From Lachnospiraceae bacterium (lineage in GTDB: Bacteria > Bacillota > Clostridia > Lachnospirales > Lachnospiraceae), in the NCBI GenBank assembly GCA_014804785.1, contig JAAUZD010000007.1, positions 1 to 40,227 of the forward strand: a DNA stretch of 40,227 nucleotides, in the 5' to 3' direction. The notes below the pieces were generated by a model. The model did no database searches. It was given only the letters and a program-made list of their open reading frames with translations, and was not told the DNA's origin. Positions 31,899 to 40,227 of this stretch are shown here, piece after piece; the first letter of the stretch is position 1, and each line of letters starts with the position of its first letter. The position numbers and the translations under genes were made by a program.

Positions 31899-33185
31899 CT
31901 ATTCTTCCTCTACTTCTTTCTCTGAAATATGCAGTAATACGCTTACAGGCTCAAGTAAAGTCACTTCATCCGGCAGTCCAAAATCAACTTCCACCGTATA
32001 GTAACCCGGCTCTGCCTCTGTCATCCCTTCCTGCTGCATCCATTTTTGAATATCTATCACGCCTGATATGCTGTTTGCCTGTAATTCAGCCACATCCCTG
32101 GACAGCCCGATCACTTCTATCACAAAGCTTTCATCCAGACCTGAAATACTTGCATTGTATCCATCAGGAACATTAGTCACCCCGACCCTTTCCTCCCTGA
32201 TTTCCAGTTTTTTGGACACTTCAGGCTCGATATATACGGTAACAGTTTTTATGGCATCTGCAGAATTTGCCAGAAGGATATTGTCCGGCAGATATTCACG
32301 GACATCTATATCCGTCACATAATCCTCTGTCTGATCCGTAATATCCAATACCTCAGCAGGTATCTCAATAGCCGAAATTCCTCTGATTACATTAGATTTT
32401 CCTGCTATTTCAATGATACTGCCATTACCGTCAATTTCGCCGGTTGCTCTAAAGCCCGGTGCCGGCTGTCCGGTAACGCTCAGATTAACAGGAACCGAAG
32501 CTTTCTGCAGAATACTTACCTTTACACCCACCGTTTTAATATTCTGGGTTATATTGGGATTGCTAATCTCATTATCATCTGCATCATACAGTTTGATTTC
32601 TGCATTCGTCACGATATCGCTGGTCATTCCGCTTACATTAACATCAGCAGAAGCACGCACTACCCGATCAATAACCGATTGCGGACCGGAAATCCTAACC
32701 AGATTCTGATCTGTCGTTACTTCTCCTATCAGATATCCCTGCTCCTCCTGACCAGATGTAGTTGCCTTGAGCGTAAGTGCTTTGCTTCTCTTATCCTCTA
32801 TATTAAGCTTAACCGTATCTGTACTGCCTGTGATGCTGGTAATCTCATTTGGATATATATTTGTCGACAGCCTGATTGAAATTGTGTCAAGACTGCTCAA
32901 TTCTCTGACATCCGCTGTCGCAATGATATTTTCTTCTTTCAACTCGTTATGGACAGAACGGGGCGCCCTGATCATAACTCTGCTGATTTTATCACTGTCG
33001 TCAAGAACTTCATATACCTGACCGGAGTCAGTAATAAGCTCTACATTTAAAAGCGTCACTGGTATATTATTATATGAATGACTTTCCGTCGGATCATTGA
33101 CGCTGGTAACCACAAGCCATAATACGACTGCCAGAAAAACAGATCCCAGCTTCAAACCTATATTTTTCGTCAGCTTATTTTTCAC
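31899..33185 (-). CDS. cdaR: YbbR-domain protein, CdaA regulator
   Basis: This encodes 428 residues with a GTG start at 33185, 11 bases inside the end of cdaA. The N-terminal membrane helix (GLKLGSVFLAVVLWLVVTSV) is followed by four or five YbbR repeats of 75-90 residues outside the membrane, each recognisable by a VxVxL-type strand and an Ile-x-Gly-x turn (VRISGPQSVIDRVV, IIEIAGKSNVIRGI, FVIEVIGLSRDVAE). It ends in an acidic LHISEKEVEEE. In relatives it modulates diadenylate cyclase from the cell surface. The overlap implies coupled translation with cdaA. Confidence 0.92.
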   Translation of the reverse strand: MKNKLTKNIGLKLGSVFLAVVLWLVVTSVNDPTESHSYNNIPVTLLNVELITDSGQVYEVLDDSDKISRVMIRAPRSVHNELKEENIIATADVRELSSLDTISIRLSTNIYPNEITSITGSTDTVKLNIEDKRSKALTLKATTSGQEEQGYLIGEVTTDQNLVRISGPQSVIDRVVRASADVNVSGMTSDIVTNAEIKLYDADDNEISNPNITQNIKTVGVKVSILQKASVPVNLSVTGQPAPGFRATGEIDGNGSIIEIAGKSNVIRGISAIEIPAEVLDITDQTEDYVTDIDVREYLPDNILLANSADAIKTVTVYIEPEVSKKLEIREERVGVTNVPDGYNASISGLDESFVIEVIGLSRDVAELQANSISGVIDIQKWMQQEGMTEAEPGYYTVEVDFGLPDEVTLLEPVSVLLHISEKEVEEE

Positions 33186-34044
33186 CTTTAGACCGTCCCT
33201 TCCACAGAATTCTCTTCCGGCTCTCTTCCTCCGGCTTGTTCTGTATTGTTCTGAGCTTCTCCTTCAGGGTATCACCATTTAAACTGCGTTCCAGATTTCC
33301 GCCATATGCCACACTTATTTTTCCTGTCTCTTCAGAAACAATGACTGTAAGGGAATCCGTCACCTCCGAGATTCCTACTCCAGCCCTGTGCCTAGTTCCC
33401 AGCTCCTTGCTCAGACGCATATTATCCGACAGCGGCAGATAGCAAGTGGCTGATACGATTCTATTCCCTCTGATGATGACTGCACCGTCATGCAAAGGTG
33501 TATTATGTTCAAATATATTTATCAACAGCTGACTGGTAACGATACCGTCCACATCAATTCCAGTTCTTTCGTATTCCGTAAGGCGCTGATCCTGTTCCAC
33601 GACAATAAGGGCACCGGTTTTCACCTTGCCCATCTCCACGCATGCTTTTGTTATCTCATTAATCGTCTTATCTGAAAATCTGCCTTCCTCCAGGGTTCTT
33701 CCCAATTCAAAAGGTACAATGGCGCTGATGATATTCTTTCTTCCAAGTTCCTCTACTGCCTTACGAAGCTCCGGCTGTAGGATTACCACCACCGCTGTCA
33801 CCGCTACGCCAAACATATTTTGCACAATCCAGAGAATCGTATTCATTTCAAAATATGCAGCAATTAATATGAAAACCGCAATTACGAGAATTCCCTTGAG
33901 CAACGACCATGCCTTTGTATTTTTAATCCACACCAATATATGGTACAGCAGAAAGGAGATAATGATAATCTCTACTATATCAGTCCATCTGATTCCTGAT
34001 ACCCGCGACAGGTATGTTTCTACAAGTTCTAATCCACGTGACAT
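33175..34044 (-). CDS. cdaA: diadenylate cyclase
   Basis: This encodes 289 residues. Three membrane helices lie within 20-95, then the DAC domain. LQPELRKAVEELGR precedes it, HDGAVIIRGN holds the DGA motif, and GTRHRAGVGISE the RHR motif. Both bind ATP and metal. It makes cyclic-di-AMP from two ATP at the membrane; the nucleotide controls potassium and osmotic balance and the wall. GAGGAATAACT precedes the ATG. It lies 16 bases after an unknown membrane protein in the long minus-strand run that begins at recD2. Confidence 0.96.
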   Translation of the reverse strand: MSRGLELVETYLSRVSGIRWTDIVEIIIISFLLYHILVWIKNTKAWSLLKGILVIAVFILIAAYFEMNTILWIVQNMFGVAVTAVVVILQPELRKAVEELGRKNIISAIVPFELGRTLEEGRFSDKTINEITKACVEMGKVKTGALIVVEQDQRLTEYERTGIDVDGIVTSQLLINIFEHNTPLHDGAVIIRGNRIVSATCYLPLSDNMRLSKELGTRHRAGVGISEVTDSLTVIVSEETGKISVAYGGNLERSLNGDTLKEKLRTIQNKPEEESRKRILWKGRSKGEK

Positions 34045-34060
34045 TAGTTATTCCTCTGAT

Positions 34061-35020
34061 TTATTTTCTAGATTGACCGCCGGAATATCTTTTTTTGGAT
34101 GCGTTGATTCTTTTAACTGTTTTAGATGGTGTAGCAACTGTAATTTTAGGTACAGCCTTTACATAGTAATAATATTCATCATCCTCGAACTGAACTTTTT
34201 CCGTCCGGCTATAGTTCACATGAAAGGCAAAAAACTCAACAACTTTCGCAATTAACACAGAAAAAACAGTTCCTATTATGATTCCGACAATCGATACATT
34301 TGTATCGAACATCAAATCACCCACCAGCAAAATCATCACATCCGCTATTGCACCGGCAATAATAGCAATCGTCCACGCATACTCAATTGCCATTCTCTTA
34401 ATTATATAAACAAGAATGATAGTAACTGCAAACGCAGCAATGGTGAGTATCATCTGTTTGTTATCAATGAATCCGTCAATGACAAGTCTGAATTTCGTTG
34501 CCATATCCTCCGTGTCCATAGCGGAAAGTGCTGTCGCATTGTCGGCAATATAACCAATCATATAGCTTACCATAACGCCGCATCCCACGGAAACAGCGCT
34601 GGCAGGTGTGCCTAAAAGCCCCATGGCAAGAGGCATCACATATGGAATCTTAAGGATAAAGCACATAGGCGTCAGTAAAACAACCAGCGTATCCTTAGGA
34701 GAAAATCTAAAATAGAGCAGGAACATCACCACAAAAAGCACCAGTGAAACAGCTGCGCATTCCAAAGACAATGAATACAGATGGAGAACTGTAAATGCAG
34801 CCGCTACAAAAATGATAAAATTGGTAGGCATAAAAGAACACATCAGTGCTACAATAAGCACTACAGATATATTGTCGATCCTGTGCATATAGCCAATTTT
34901 CCCATTAATCATCATCAGTGCAGCAAGCGCTAAAATCAGCTTCATCAACGGTTTTAAATAAACTTCGTATTTAATAATAAAATTTTTAATATACTGTTTT
35001 GCAACAAGTAAGGTTGTCAT
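34061..35020 (-). CDS. polytopic membrane protein of unknown function
   Basis: This encodes 319 residues from the ATG at 35020 (GAGGAAGACCAT upstream). A longer start at 35044 would overlap the previous gene and lacks a site. It has eight to ten hydrophobic helices from about residue 20 to 270, with a basic, Ser/Lys-rich tail (VKRINASKKRYSGGQSRK) that should lie in the cytoplasm. There is a soluble stretch between helices around NATALSAMDTEDMATKFR. I do not recognise a named family. It sits between a two-helix membrane protein and cdaA, and the three are probably translated from one message, so a role in envelope or cyclic-di-AMP physiology is possible but unsupported. Confidence 0.8.
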   Translation of the reverse strand: MTTLLVAKQYIKNFIIKYEVYLKPLMKLILALAALMMINGKIGYMHRIDNISVVLIVALMCSFMPTNFIIFVAAAFTVLHLYSLSLECAAVSLVLFVVMFLLYFRFSPKDTLVVLLTPMCFILKIPYVMPLAMGLLGTPASAVSVGCGVMVSYMIGYIADNATALSAMDTEDMATKFRLVIDGFIDNKQMILTIAAFAVTIILVYIIKRMAIEYAWTIAIIAGAIADVMILLVGDLMFDTNVSIVGIIIGTVFSVLIAKVVEFFAFHVNYSRTEKVQFEDDEYYYYVKAVPKITVATPSKTVKRINASKKRYSGGQSRK

Positions 35021-35033
35021 ATGGTCTTCCTCA

Positions 35034-35420
35034 TTATTTATCATACATGCTAGATAATTTTTTCAAATTGTTATAGTAGTGTTTCAGGCTTTTCTTCGCC
35101 TTACTGTATCTGGTGCTGTACAAAATGTAGGAAATGACCCCATAGCCCCCTACTGTACATAAATACAGTATAACGATACTCTTGCCATACTCCAGCAGAT
35201 CCATTTTATAAACATCCTGCATCAACTGCTCAAAATTATAAAAGGCATAAACCGCGAACAATGCAAAAAAAGAAATCGTAGCAGCAATCACTGACTTTAA
35301 AACCTGAAATCCAATGTAATCGCCTCTGAAATAATTAACGATTGACATGTTCTTTTTTCCTTCATTGGATTCATAAGACGCCAGTTTGGTCATAAGGATG
35401 ACCTTATCTTCGTTTATCAT
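35034..35420 (-). CDS. small membrane protein with two helices
   Basis: This encodes 128 residues starting at the ATG at 35420, preceded by GGAAGGTAC. The in-frame ATG at 35444 has no site. Hydrophobic helices lie at about 42-62 (SVIAATISFFALFAVYAF) and 80-100 (SIVILYLCTVGGYGVISYIL), with a basic C-terminal segment (YSKAKKSLKHYYNNLKKLSS). I do not recognise the family. Its stop lies 13 bases from the start of the next membrane protein, so the two may act together. Confidence 0.75.
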   Translation of the reverse strand: MINEDKVILMTKLASYESNEGKKNMSIVNYFRGDYIGFQVLKSVIAATISFFALFAVYAFYNFEQLMQDVYKMDLLEYGKSIVILYLCTVGGYGVISYILYSTRYSKAKKSLKHYYNNLKKLSSMYDK

Positions 35421-35480
35421 AACTTTGTACCTTCCAACAGACATGGTATACGCACACGCACACCAGAATCTGTTTTGTAA

Positions 35481-35891
35481 TTAAAGAAAACGCATTTTAT
35501 CGCGTTCACTCTTTTTGGGAGCCGGCTTGATCTCGGCTACTTTGGGTTTGTCTTTGCCTATTGCATGATTGAATTCACTGCTCATTTCCCTCTTACAATT
35601 TTCACAGAAACGACCCGACTTAATCATAGCACCACAGCTTTCGCAAGGCAGTCTGATTGGTGAATCATCTGCAAATTGGAGACGTTCTTCACGAATCCAT
35701 TGGCGAATCTGCTGAGGTTCTACATCACACTCCGTGGAAACTTCTGTAATATCTGCTCCCGGATGATCCTGAATGTATTTCTTTACTTCCTGAAATTTCT
35801 CTTCCAGATCTTCCCTACAGCGTGGGCACATAATCGGCCCCATGACGTAGTTAAATACTCTGCCACATTTTCTACAATTGCGTACATTCAT
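35481..35891 (-). CDS. YvyF/TIGR03826-type flagellar operon protein
   Basis: This encodes 136 residues. CRKCG and CPRC near the N-terminus form a zinc ribbon. A helix-turn-helix-like segment follows (DITEVSTECDVEPQQIRQWI), then a second Cys4 knuckle (CESCG, CENC) and a basic tail. This layout matches the TIGR03826/YvyF family, which lies beside flagellar genes in Bacillus and Clostridia. The function is unsettled, with a possible role in control of flagellar gene expression. Here it follows comF by 32 bases, the same neighbour order as in Bacillus (comF then yvyF). Confidence 0.82.
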   Translation of the reverse strand: MNVRNCRKCGRVFNYVMGPIMCPRCREDLEEKFQEVKKYIQDHPGADITEVSTECDVEPQQIRQWIREERLQFADDSPIRLPCESCGAMIKSGRFCENCKREMSSEFNHAIGKDKPKVAEIKPAPKKSERDKMRFL

Positions 35892-35923
35892 AACCCCTAC
35901 CTCCTGTATTTATTGCTTTGATT

Positions 35924-36634
35924 TTAAATCCCTCTTCCTATCGTCAATGTCATGAAGTATACCTCCCGGATACCTGCCTGATGCAGAACTTCTGACATTG
36001 AGTCAATTGTACTTCCCGTAGTGTATATATCGTCTATAATAACAATCGTACTTAATTTTACATCATTTCGCCGGATTTTAAAAGCCTTTTTCAAATTATT
36101 TTGCCTTTCTGAATGACTTAGGTTCTTAAGCGGCTGCGTCCGCTTCGCTCTGCAGATCAGAGAATTATTTACAGGTATCCCGGAAAGCCTTGAAAGATGC
36201 CTTGCAACCAACTCCGCCTGATTATATCCGCGCTTTCTTTTTCTGGACGGATGTACCGGAACAGGTATCAGTGCATCAGGTCGTATCACAGACAGCCATC
36301 CTGCCTTTTTTTCGTATAATTCCCTTCCATAATAATCCGCATATTCCATTCTTCCGGCATATTTAAAACGGAAGATGGAGTCTGCCATACTTCCATAATC
36401 ATACAGCGCTGTCCCTTGTATATACAAATGAGGATTCCTTTCACAGTCCTCACAATATTCCTGCTCTCCCTTCCTCAGTTGTTTCCCGCATTTCATACAG
36501 CAGGGTTCCTTAATGTACAAAATCCTGCTCTTGCATTTTCTGCATATGGATTCCCCCATCTGATCCGTAATTTCATCACACAGGACACATCTCCTTGGGA
36601 AAAGGATATCCAGAATTTTTCTTCCTACTGCCAT
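35924..36634 (-). CDS. comF: ComF-family phosphoribosyltransferase-like protein
   Basis: This encodes 236 residues. The N-terminal double zinc ribbon (CVLCDE, CRKCKS, CCMKCGKQ, CEDCERN) is followed by the type I phosphoribosyltransferase fold with VPVHPSRKRKRGYNQAELVA, RTQPLKNLSHSERQNNLKKA and the PRPP motif VIIDDIYTTGST. In Bacillus ComFC is needed for uptake of transforming DNA; in many Clostridia it is present without competence, and its enzyme activity is not proven. It overlaps the end of recD2 by 10 bases, with its ribosome-binding site (AAGGAG) inside that gene. Confidence 0.93.
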   Translation of the reverse strand: MAVGRKILDILFPRRCVLCDEITDQMGESICRKCKSRILYIKEPCCMKCGKQLRKGEQEYCEDCERNPHLYIQGTALYDYGSMADSIFRFKYAGRMEYADYYGRELYEKKAGWLSVIRPDALIPVPVHPSRKRKRGYNQAELVARHLSRLSGIPVNNSLICRAKRTQPLKNLSHSERQNNLKKAFKIRRNDVKLSTIVIIDDIYTTGSTIDSMSEVLHQAGIREVYFMTLTIGRGI

Positions 36635-38874
36635 TCGGTCTCCTTATTCTCTATTTCTTTTATTCTGTCGCATAGGCTCGTGTATCGCTCATGTTGTTTT
36701 TCATTTTGAATCATCTCATGTACCACCTGTCTGCTACCGAGAATTGTAACGCATCTTCTGGCACGAGTTACCGCAGTATACAAAAGATTTCTGTTAAAAA
36801 GCATCCGGGGTCCGGACAAAAGCGGAAGAATAACTGCCGGATACTCGCTGCCTTGTGATTTATGAATCGTCACGGCATAGGCAAGCTCAATTTCATCTAA
36901 TCCTGTAAAAGGATATTCAATTCTTTTGTGTTCGTCATACTCTACCGTAAGGAGCTGGGCAGATTCGTCAATTTCCCGGATAATCCCCATATCTCCATTA
37001 AAAACTCCAGTCCCCTTATCTATAGGTATGCCGTATCTGCTCACAATTTCCCATGAAATCTGATAATTATTTTTTATCTGCATCACCTTATCCCCTACCC
37101 TGAACAGCCTCTCACCCGATGTGTATTCCTTTTTAGCAGGGGATGGAGGATTCAGGTATTTCTGAAGAATGCCATTTAAAACCTCTACTCCGAGGTTTCC
37201 CTTCCGCATGGGTGTAAGCACTTGAATGTCATAAGATCCGGCATCCACATAGGAAGGAAGCATTTCCCTAATCAGCTGGATCATATGTTTATAGATTACA
37301 TTTACATCTCCTCTTTCTAAAAAGAAGAAATCCCGGCTTTTATTATCTAACTCAATGGGATGACCACGGTTTATCTTGTGCGCATTGACGACGATATCGC
37401 TTTCCCCCGCCTGCCTGAAAATCTTTTTCAGGATGACTACCGGAAAGGCATTGCTGTCTATCAGATCCTGCAGAACCTGTCCCGGTCCCACACTGGGCAG
37501 CTGATCCACGTCTCCCACCATGATCAGCCTTGTCCCCACACTGACTGCGGCAAGAAGGGCCTTGAACAAATGGATGTCCACCATAGACATTTCATCAATG
37601 ATAATCACATCTGCTTCCAGTGGATTTTCTTCATTTCGCTCAAACTGCGTGTGCTTTCCATCCTCCGCCATTCCTCCATTTATTTCCAGGAGTCTGTGAA
37701 TGGTCCGGGCTTCATACCCGGTCGCCTCTGTCATTCGCTTTGCAGCTCTTCCTGTAGGCGCTGCCAAAAGAATATCCATTCCTTCCATCTCAAAATACCG
37801 GATGATAGTATTGATTGTGGTCGTCTTTCCTGTTCCCGGTCCTCCCGATAAAATCATAAGACCCGACTTCACGCTTTGAAGCACAGCCTGCCTTTGCAAT
37901 TCATCCAGCTCTAATCCCTGCTCTTCCTCCATGGCATGCAGAATTATTCTTACTTTCTCTTCCTCTGACGGTAGCAATTCTTCTGTCATGCTCACATTAA
38001 GGTCATGAAGCATTCTGGCGCAGCTTAGTTCCGCATAATAATAAGACGATACGTAAACTCTTTTCTCTTCCCCTTTCAGCTTCATCACAATCTTCTTGTC
38101 CATAGTGAGATTTGCAAGCTGGAGTTCGACCAACTCCGGTGATAGCTTTAAAAGCTCCGCCGCGCGCTGCTTAAGAAGGTCTGCCGGAAGATAAAGATGT
38201 CCTTCTCCTGTTGCCTGCAGCAATGTATACAATATCCCGCTTCGTATGCGATAATCAGAATCAGTATGAATGCCTATTCTGCCGGCAATTTCATCTGCAA
38301 TCTTAAATCCCACGCCTTCAATATCTTCCGCCAGTTTATAAGGATTTTCTTTCATGATTCCATATAAATTCATGCCATACTGATTATAAATTTTAACTGC
38401 AAGGGTATTGGAAATGCCATATTTCTGCAGGAAGACAAAGGCCTCCCGCATATCCTTCTTTTCTGTCATCTGTACAGCGATTTCCTGCGCCTTCCGTTCA
38501 CTGATCCCTTTCACTTCGGCAAGGCGCTCCGGCTCCTCTTCCATCACCCGGAAGGTATCCTTTCCAAACTTCTTGATAATCCTGGCTGCCATCGCCTCTC
38601 CAATGCCTTTGATTGCCCCCGAACTTAAATAACGTTCCATGCTGACCACATCATCAGGCGCTGTCACTTCAAAGCACTCCACCTTAAGCTGATGTCCATA
38701 TAAAGGATGCTCAACAAAGCTTCCTTTCATCTTCAATGTCTCTCCCGCCTCTACAGACTGGAAATTTCCAACGCAAATCAATTCATCCCCATCCGTTATC
38801 AGCTCTAGGACCGCATAGCCATTTTCCTTATTCTGATAAATTATATGATCAACATAACCCGTGACTGTTTCCAA
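36625..38874 (-). CDS. recD2: RecD2-type SF1B DNA helicase
   Basis: This encodes 749 residues if translation begins at the TTG at 38874-38872, seven bases after GGGAGGA, giving the usual family opening ETVTGYVDHIIYQNKENGYA. An ATG 78 bases further upstream would read through the terminator at 38891-38942 and has no site, so I reject it. Helix-hairpin-helix repeats lie at about 65-180 (GAIKGIGEAMAARIIKKFGK, GVGFKIADEIAGRIG). Walker A is GGPGTGKTTTI near 346-355, Walker B VIIIDEMSMVD, then GDVDQLPSVGPG and the late motif YAVTIHKSQGSEYPAVILPL. It unwinds DNA 5' to 3' and works in repair and replication independently of RecBC. It leads the run to cdaA. Confidence 0.95.
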   Translation of the reverse strand: METVTGYVDHIIYQNKENGYAVLELITDGDELICVGNFQSVEAGETLKMKGSFVEHPLYGHQLKVECFEVTAPDDVVSMERYLSSGAIKGIGEAMAARIIKKFGKDTFRVMEEEPERLAEVKGISERKAQEIAVQMTEKKDMREAFVFLQKYGISNTLAVKIYNQYGMNLYGIMKENPYKLAEDIEGVGFKIADEIAGRIGIHTDSDYRIRSGILYTLLQATGEGHLYLPADLLKQRAAELLKLSPELVELQLANLTMDKKIVMKLKGEEKRVYVSSYYYAELSCARMLHDLNVSMTEELLPSEEEKVRIILHAMEEEQGLELDELQRQAVLQSVKSGLMILSGGPGTGKTTTINTIIRYFEMEGMDILLAAPTGRAAKRMTEATGYEARTIHRLLEINGGMAEDGKHTQFERNEENPLEADVIIIDEMSMVDIHLFKALLAAVSVGTRLIMVGDVDQLPSVGPGQVLQDLIDSNAFPVVILKKIFRQAGESDIVVNAHKINRGHPIELDNKSRDFFFLERGDVNVIYKHMIQLIREMLPSYVDAGSYDIQVLTPMRKGNLGVEVLNGILQKYLNPPSPAKKEYTSGERLFRVGDKVMQIKNNYQISWEIVSRYGIPIDKGTGVFNGDMGIIREIDESAQLLTVEYDEHKRIEYPFTGLDEIELAYAVTIHKSQGSEYPAVILPLLSGPRMLFNRNLLYTAVTRARRCVTILGSRQVVHEMIQNEKQHERYTSLCDRIKEIENKETEWQ

Positions 38875-38890
38875 GAAAATCCTCCCGTCG

Positions 38891-38942
38891 ATAAAAAGGC
38901 TGCCAAGCAAGACGGCAATCCGTCTCGTTTCAGCAGCCTTTA
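38891..38942 (-). terminator. terminator between the flagellar genes and recD2
   Basis: AAAAAGGCTGC and GCAGCCTTT form the outer stem, and GACGG/CCGTC an inner one. On the minus strand the hairpin ends in five T. It lies between the stop of the rod-binding protein gene and the TTG start of recD2, separating the two operons. Confidence 0.75.
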
Positions 38943-38954
38943 TTTGTTTCATTT

Positions 38955-39308
38955 TTATAGATTATAATTTCTCTTCATCTGTTCATACAATGTCTGGGCA
39001 AGTCCTAGTCCCTGCAGCTCTGTAGACGTTGCAGCCAGTTCTTGAATTGCATTATCGCTAAAATAATCTACCAGATTATTATTAGGATTGATACCATCAT
39101 CTGTCTTCAGACAGTCAACCGTTTTCTGCATTTCTTTAAACACCTGCTCTAAGAAATATGCCTCAAATTGTTTACAGGCGCTGAGCAGTTCATCCTCCGA
39201 AGCCTGGGAATAATCCGTTTCATTGATCGTCTCTTTTAGTTTTGTCTCTGCAGTGCTCTGACTTTGCAGATAATCCGTATACAAAGAAGAAACTCCGCCA
39301 ATCTCCAT
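38955..39308 (-). CDS. flagellar rod-binding protein (FlgJ N-terminal type)
   Basis: This encodes 117 residues. The LLSACKQFEAYFLEQVFKEM segment and the following NPNNNLVDYFSDNAIQELAA and GLGLAQTLYEQM match the rod-binding domain (PF10135) found at the N-terminus of FlgJ. No muramidase domain follows, as in many Firmicutes. It would assist rod assembly in the envelope. It comes 100 bases after flgG in the same direction and ends at a terminator. Confidence 0.88.
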   Translation of the reverse strand: MEIGGVSSLYTDYLQSQSTAETKLKETINETDYSQASEDELLSACKQFEAYFLEQVFKEMQKTVDCLKTDDGINPNNNLVDYFSDNAIQELAATSTELQGLGLAQTLYEQMKRNYNL

Positions 39309-39408
39309 CTGTCCTCTTCCTTTCTATGTTTATGTTTCAGTCCCGATTCTGCTTTTGGAAATATGCTGAAAACAAATTTCTCAAGCTGTAATTCTAATTG
39401 CTGCTTGT

Positions 39409-40227
39409 TTAGCGTTTCAGGTTATTTGCTGTCTGCATCATTTCATCTGTGGTAGTGATTGCCTTTGAGTTCATTTCATAAGCACGCTGTGCCACAATCA
39501 GATTTACCATCTCATCTGCAACCTGAACATTAGATCCTTCCAAATAGTTCTGAACCATTCTGCTCTTTACTACATTGTTGTTGGTTGCCTCATTTAATGC
39601 CTCACCGCTGGCAGCTGAAACCTGCCACAAAGTATCGCCTTTTCTCACCAGTCCGCCCGGATTGTTGAACTGGTACATACCTATGGTAACTCCCAGTGAC
39701 TGAGGAGTGCCGTTGGCATCGGGATAGTAAAGCGTACCTTCCTTGCTGATGGTAATTCTGCTGGTTATTCGATCGCCATCCAAGGTAATAGTCGTTCCTG
39801 TAGAGCTCAGAACAGGAAGACCGTCCTGATTGGTCAGAATCATCGTTCCGTTGCCATTGGTAGCCCATGTAAAATCGCCGTTACGGGTATAATTTGTTTC
39901 TCCGTCAGCGTTACGGATTGCAAAGTATCCTGCTCCCTCTATCGCAAAAGATGTATCACTGTTTGAGGAAAGAAGACTTCCCTGTGTAAATATGGAATTG
40001 ATAGATGAATTTCTTACACCCAATCCCACCTGCGAACTGGTCGGCTTGGGATCGCCGTTTGCTGTGGTGGTAGCCGTCTGCAGTGTCTGATAGAGCAGTG
40101 ACTTGAACTGTGCCACCTGCGCCTTATATCCCACCGTATTAACATTTGATAAATTGTTTGCTATCGTATCTACATTTGTCTGCTGGGCATTCATACCTGT
40201 TGCCGCAGTCCATAAACTCCTAACCAT
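39409..40227 (-). CDS. flgG: flagellar hook-basal body protein, FlgG type
   Basis: This encodes 272 residues, with the ATG at the very edge of the window, so its ribosome-binding site is not seen. The N-terminal MVRSLWTAATGMNAQQTNVD and IANNLSNVNTVGYKA are the flagellar rod signature. The middle FAIEGAGYFAIRNADGE is the FlgEFG motif, and the C-terminal segment NLIVAQRAYEMNSKAITTTD is the matching helix. It forms the distal rod. FlgF, another rod protein, is a close relative; the total length and the ending NNLKR favour FlgG (FlhP-like). Confidence 0.9.
   Translation of the reverse strand: MVRSLWTAATGMNAQQTNVDTIANNLSNVNTVGYKAQVAQFKSLLYQTLQTATTTANGDPKPTSSQVGLGVRNSSINSIFTQGSLLSSNSDTSFAIEGAGYFAIRNADGETNYTRNGDFTWATNGNGTMILTNQDGLPVLSSTGTTITLDGDRITSRITISKEGTLYYPDANGTPQSLGVTIGMYQFNNPGGLVRKGDTLWQVSAASGEALNEATNNNVVKSRMVQNYLEGSNVQVADEMVNLIVAQRAYEMNSKAITTTDEMMQTANNLKR

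Overview
The window reads as a chromosomal segment of a flagellated, low-to-moderate GC Gram-positive bacterium of the Clostridia, most likely Lachnospiraceae. The reasons are the Firmicutes order cdaA-cdaR-glmM, a YvyF-type flagellar-operon protein, RecD2, an HPr with the His15 and Ser46 regulatory sites, strong GGAGG ribosome-binding sites, lipobox lipoproteins and a LytTR/GHKL regulator pair. The genus cannot be fixed from the sequence alone. No rRNA, tRNA, CRISPR array or insertion sequence was seen.

Region 1 (1-14.7 kb, minus strand) is a polymorphic-toxin locus. One 3059-residue protein carries about 13 fibronectin type III modules, a long YD/Rhs repeat region, an Rhs core and a swappable 125-residue C-terminus. 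A small TTG-started gene overlaps its 3' end and is the likely immunity gene. Downstream lies a displaced second tip (Rhs core plus a ParB-like domain, broken by a 7-bp deletion) with its own immunity candidate. After that come at least six shorter remnants in which the last codons of a toxin tail sit directly before a small immunity-like gene. The block looks like an archive of discarded toxin/immunity pairs.

Region 2 (14.8-20.4 kb) is a divergent cluster. On the minus strand, a 233-residue protein joins a chagasin-like (I42 inhibitor) domain to a Tyr-Gly-Tyr repeat tail, followed 12 bp later by a radical SAM/SPASM/TPR enzyme. This resembles a RiPP-type precursor and maturase pair. On the plus strand, an AgrA-like LytTR regulator, an AgrC-like GHKL kinase and a permuted papain-like (YiiX type) hydrolase form an operon. 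The two arms share a 390-bp control region with an inverted repeat. Linking them into one system is inference.

Region 3 (20.4-28.4 kb) holds a lipoprotein and a minus-strand glycan operon (rfbD, a DUF212 membrane protein, gmd, a LIC_10190-like membrane protein, GDP-fucose synthase), then a plus-strand DUF3048 lipoprotein. Region 4 (28.4-40.2 kb, minus strand) is housekeeping: leuA, ptsH, glmM, cdaR, cdaA, two unknown membrane proteins, yvyF, comF and recD2, and beyond a terminator a rod-binding protein and flgG.
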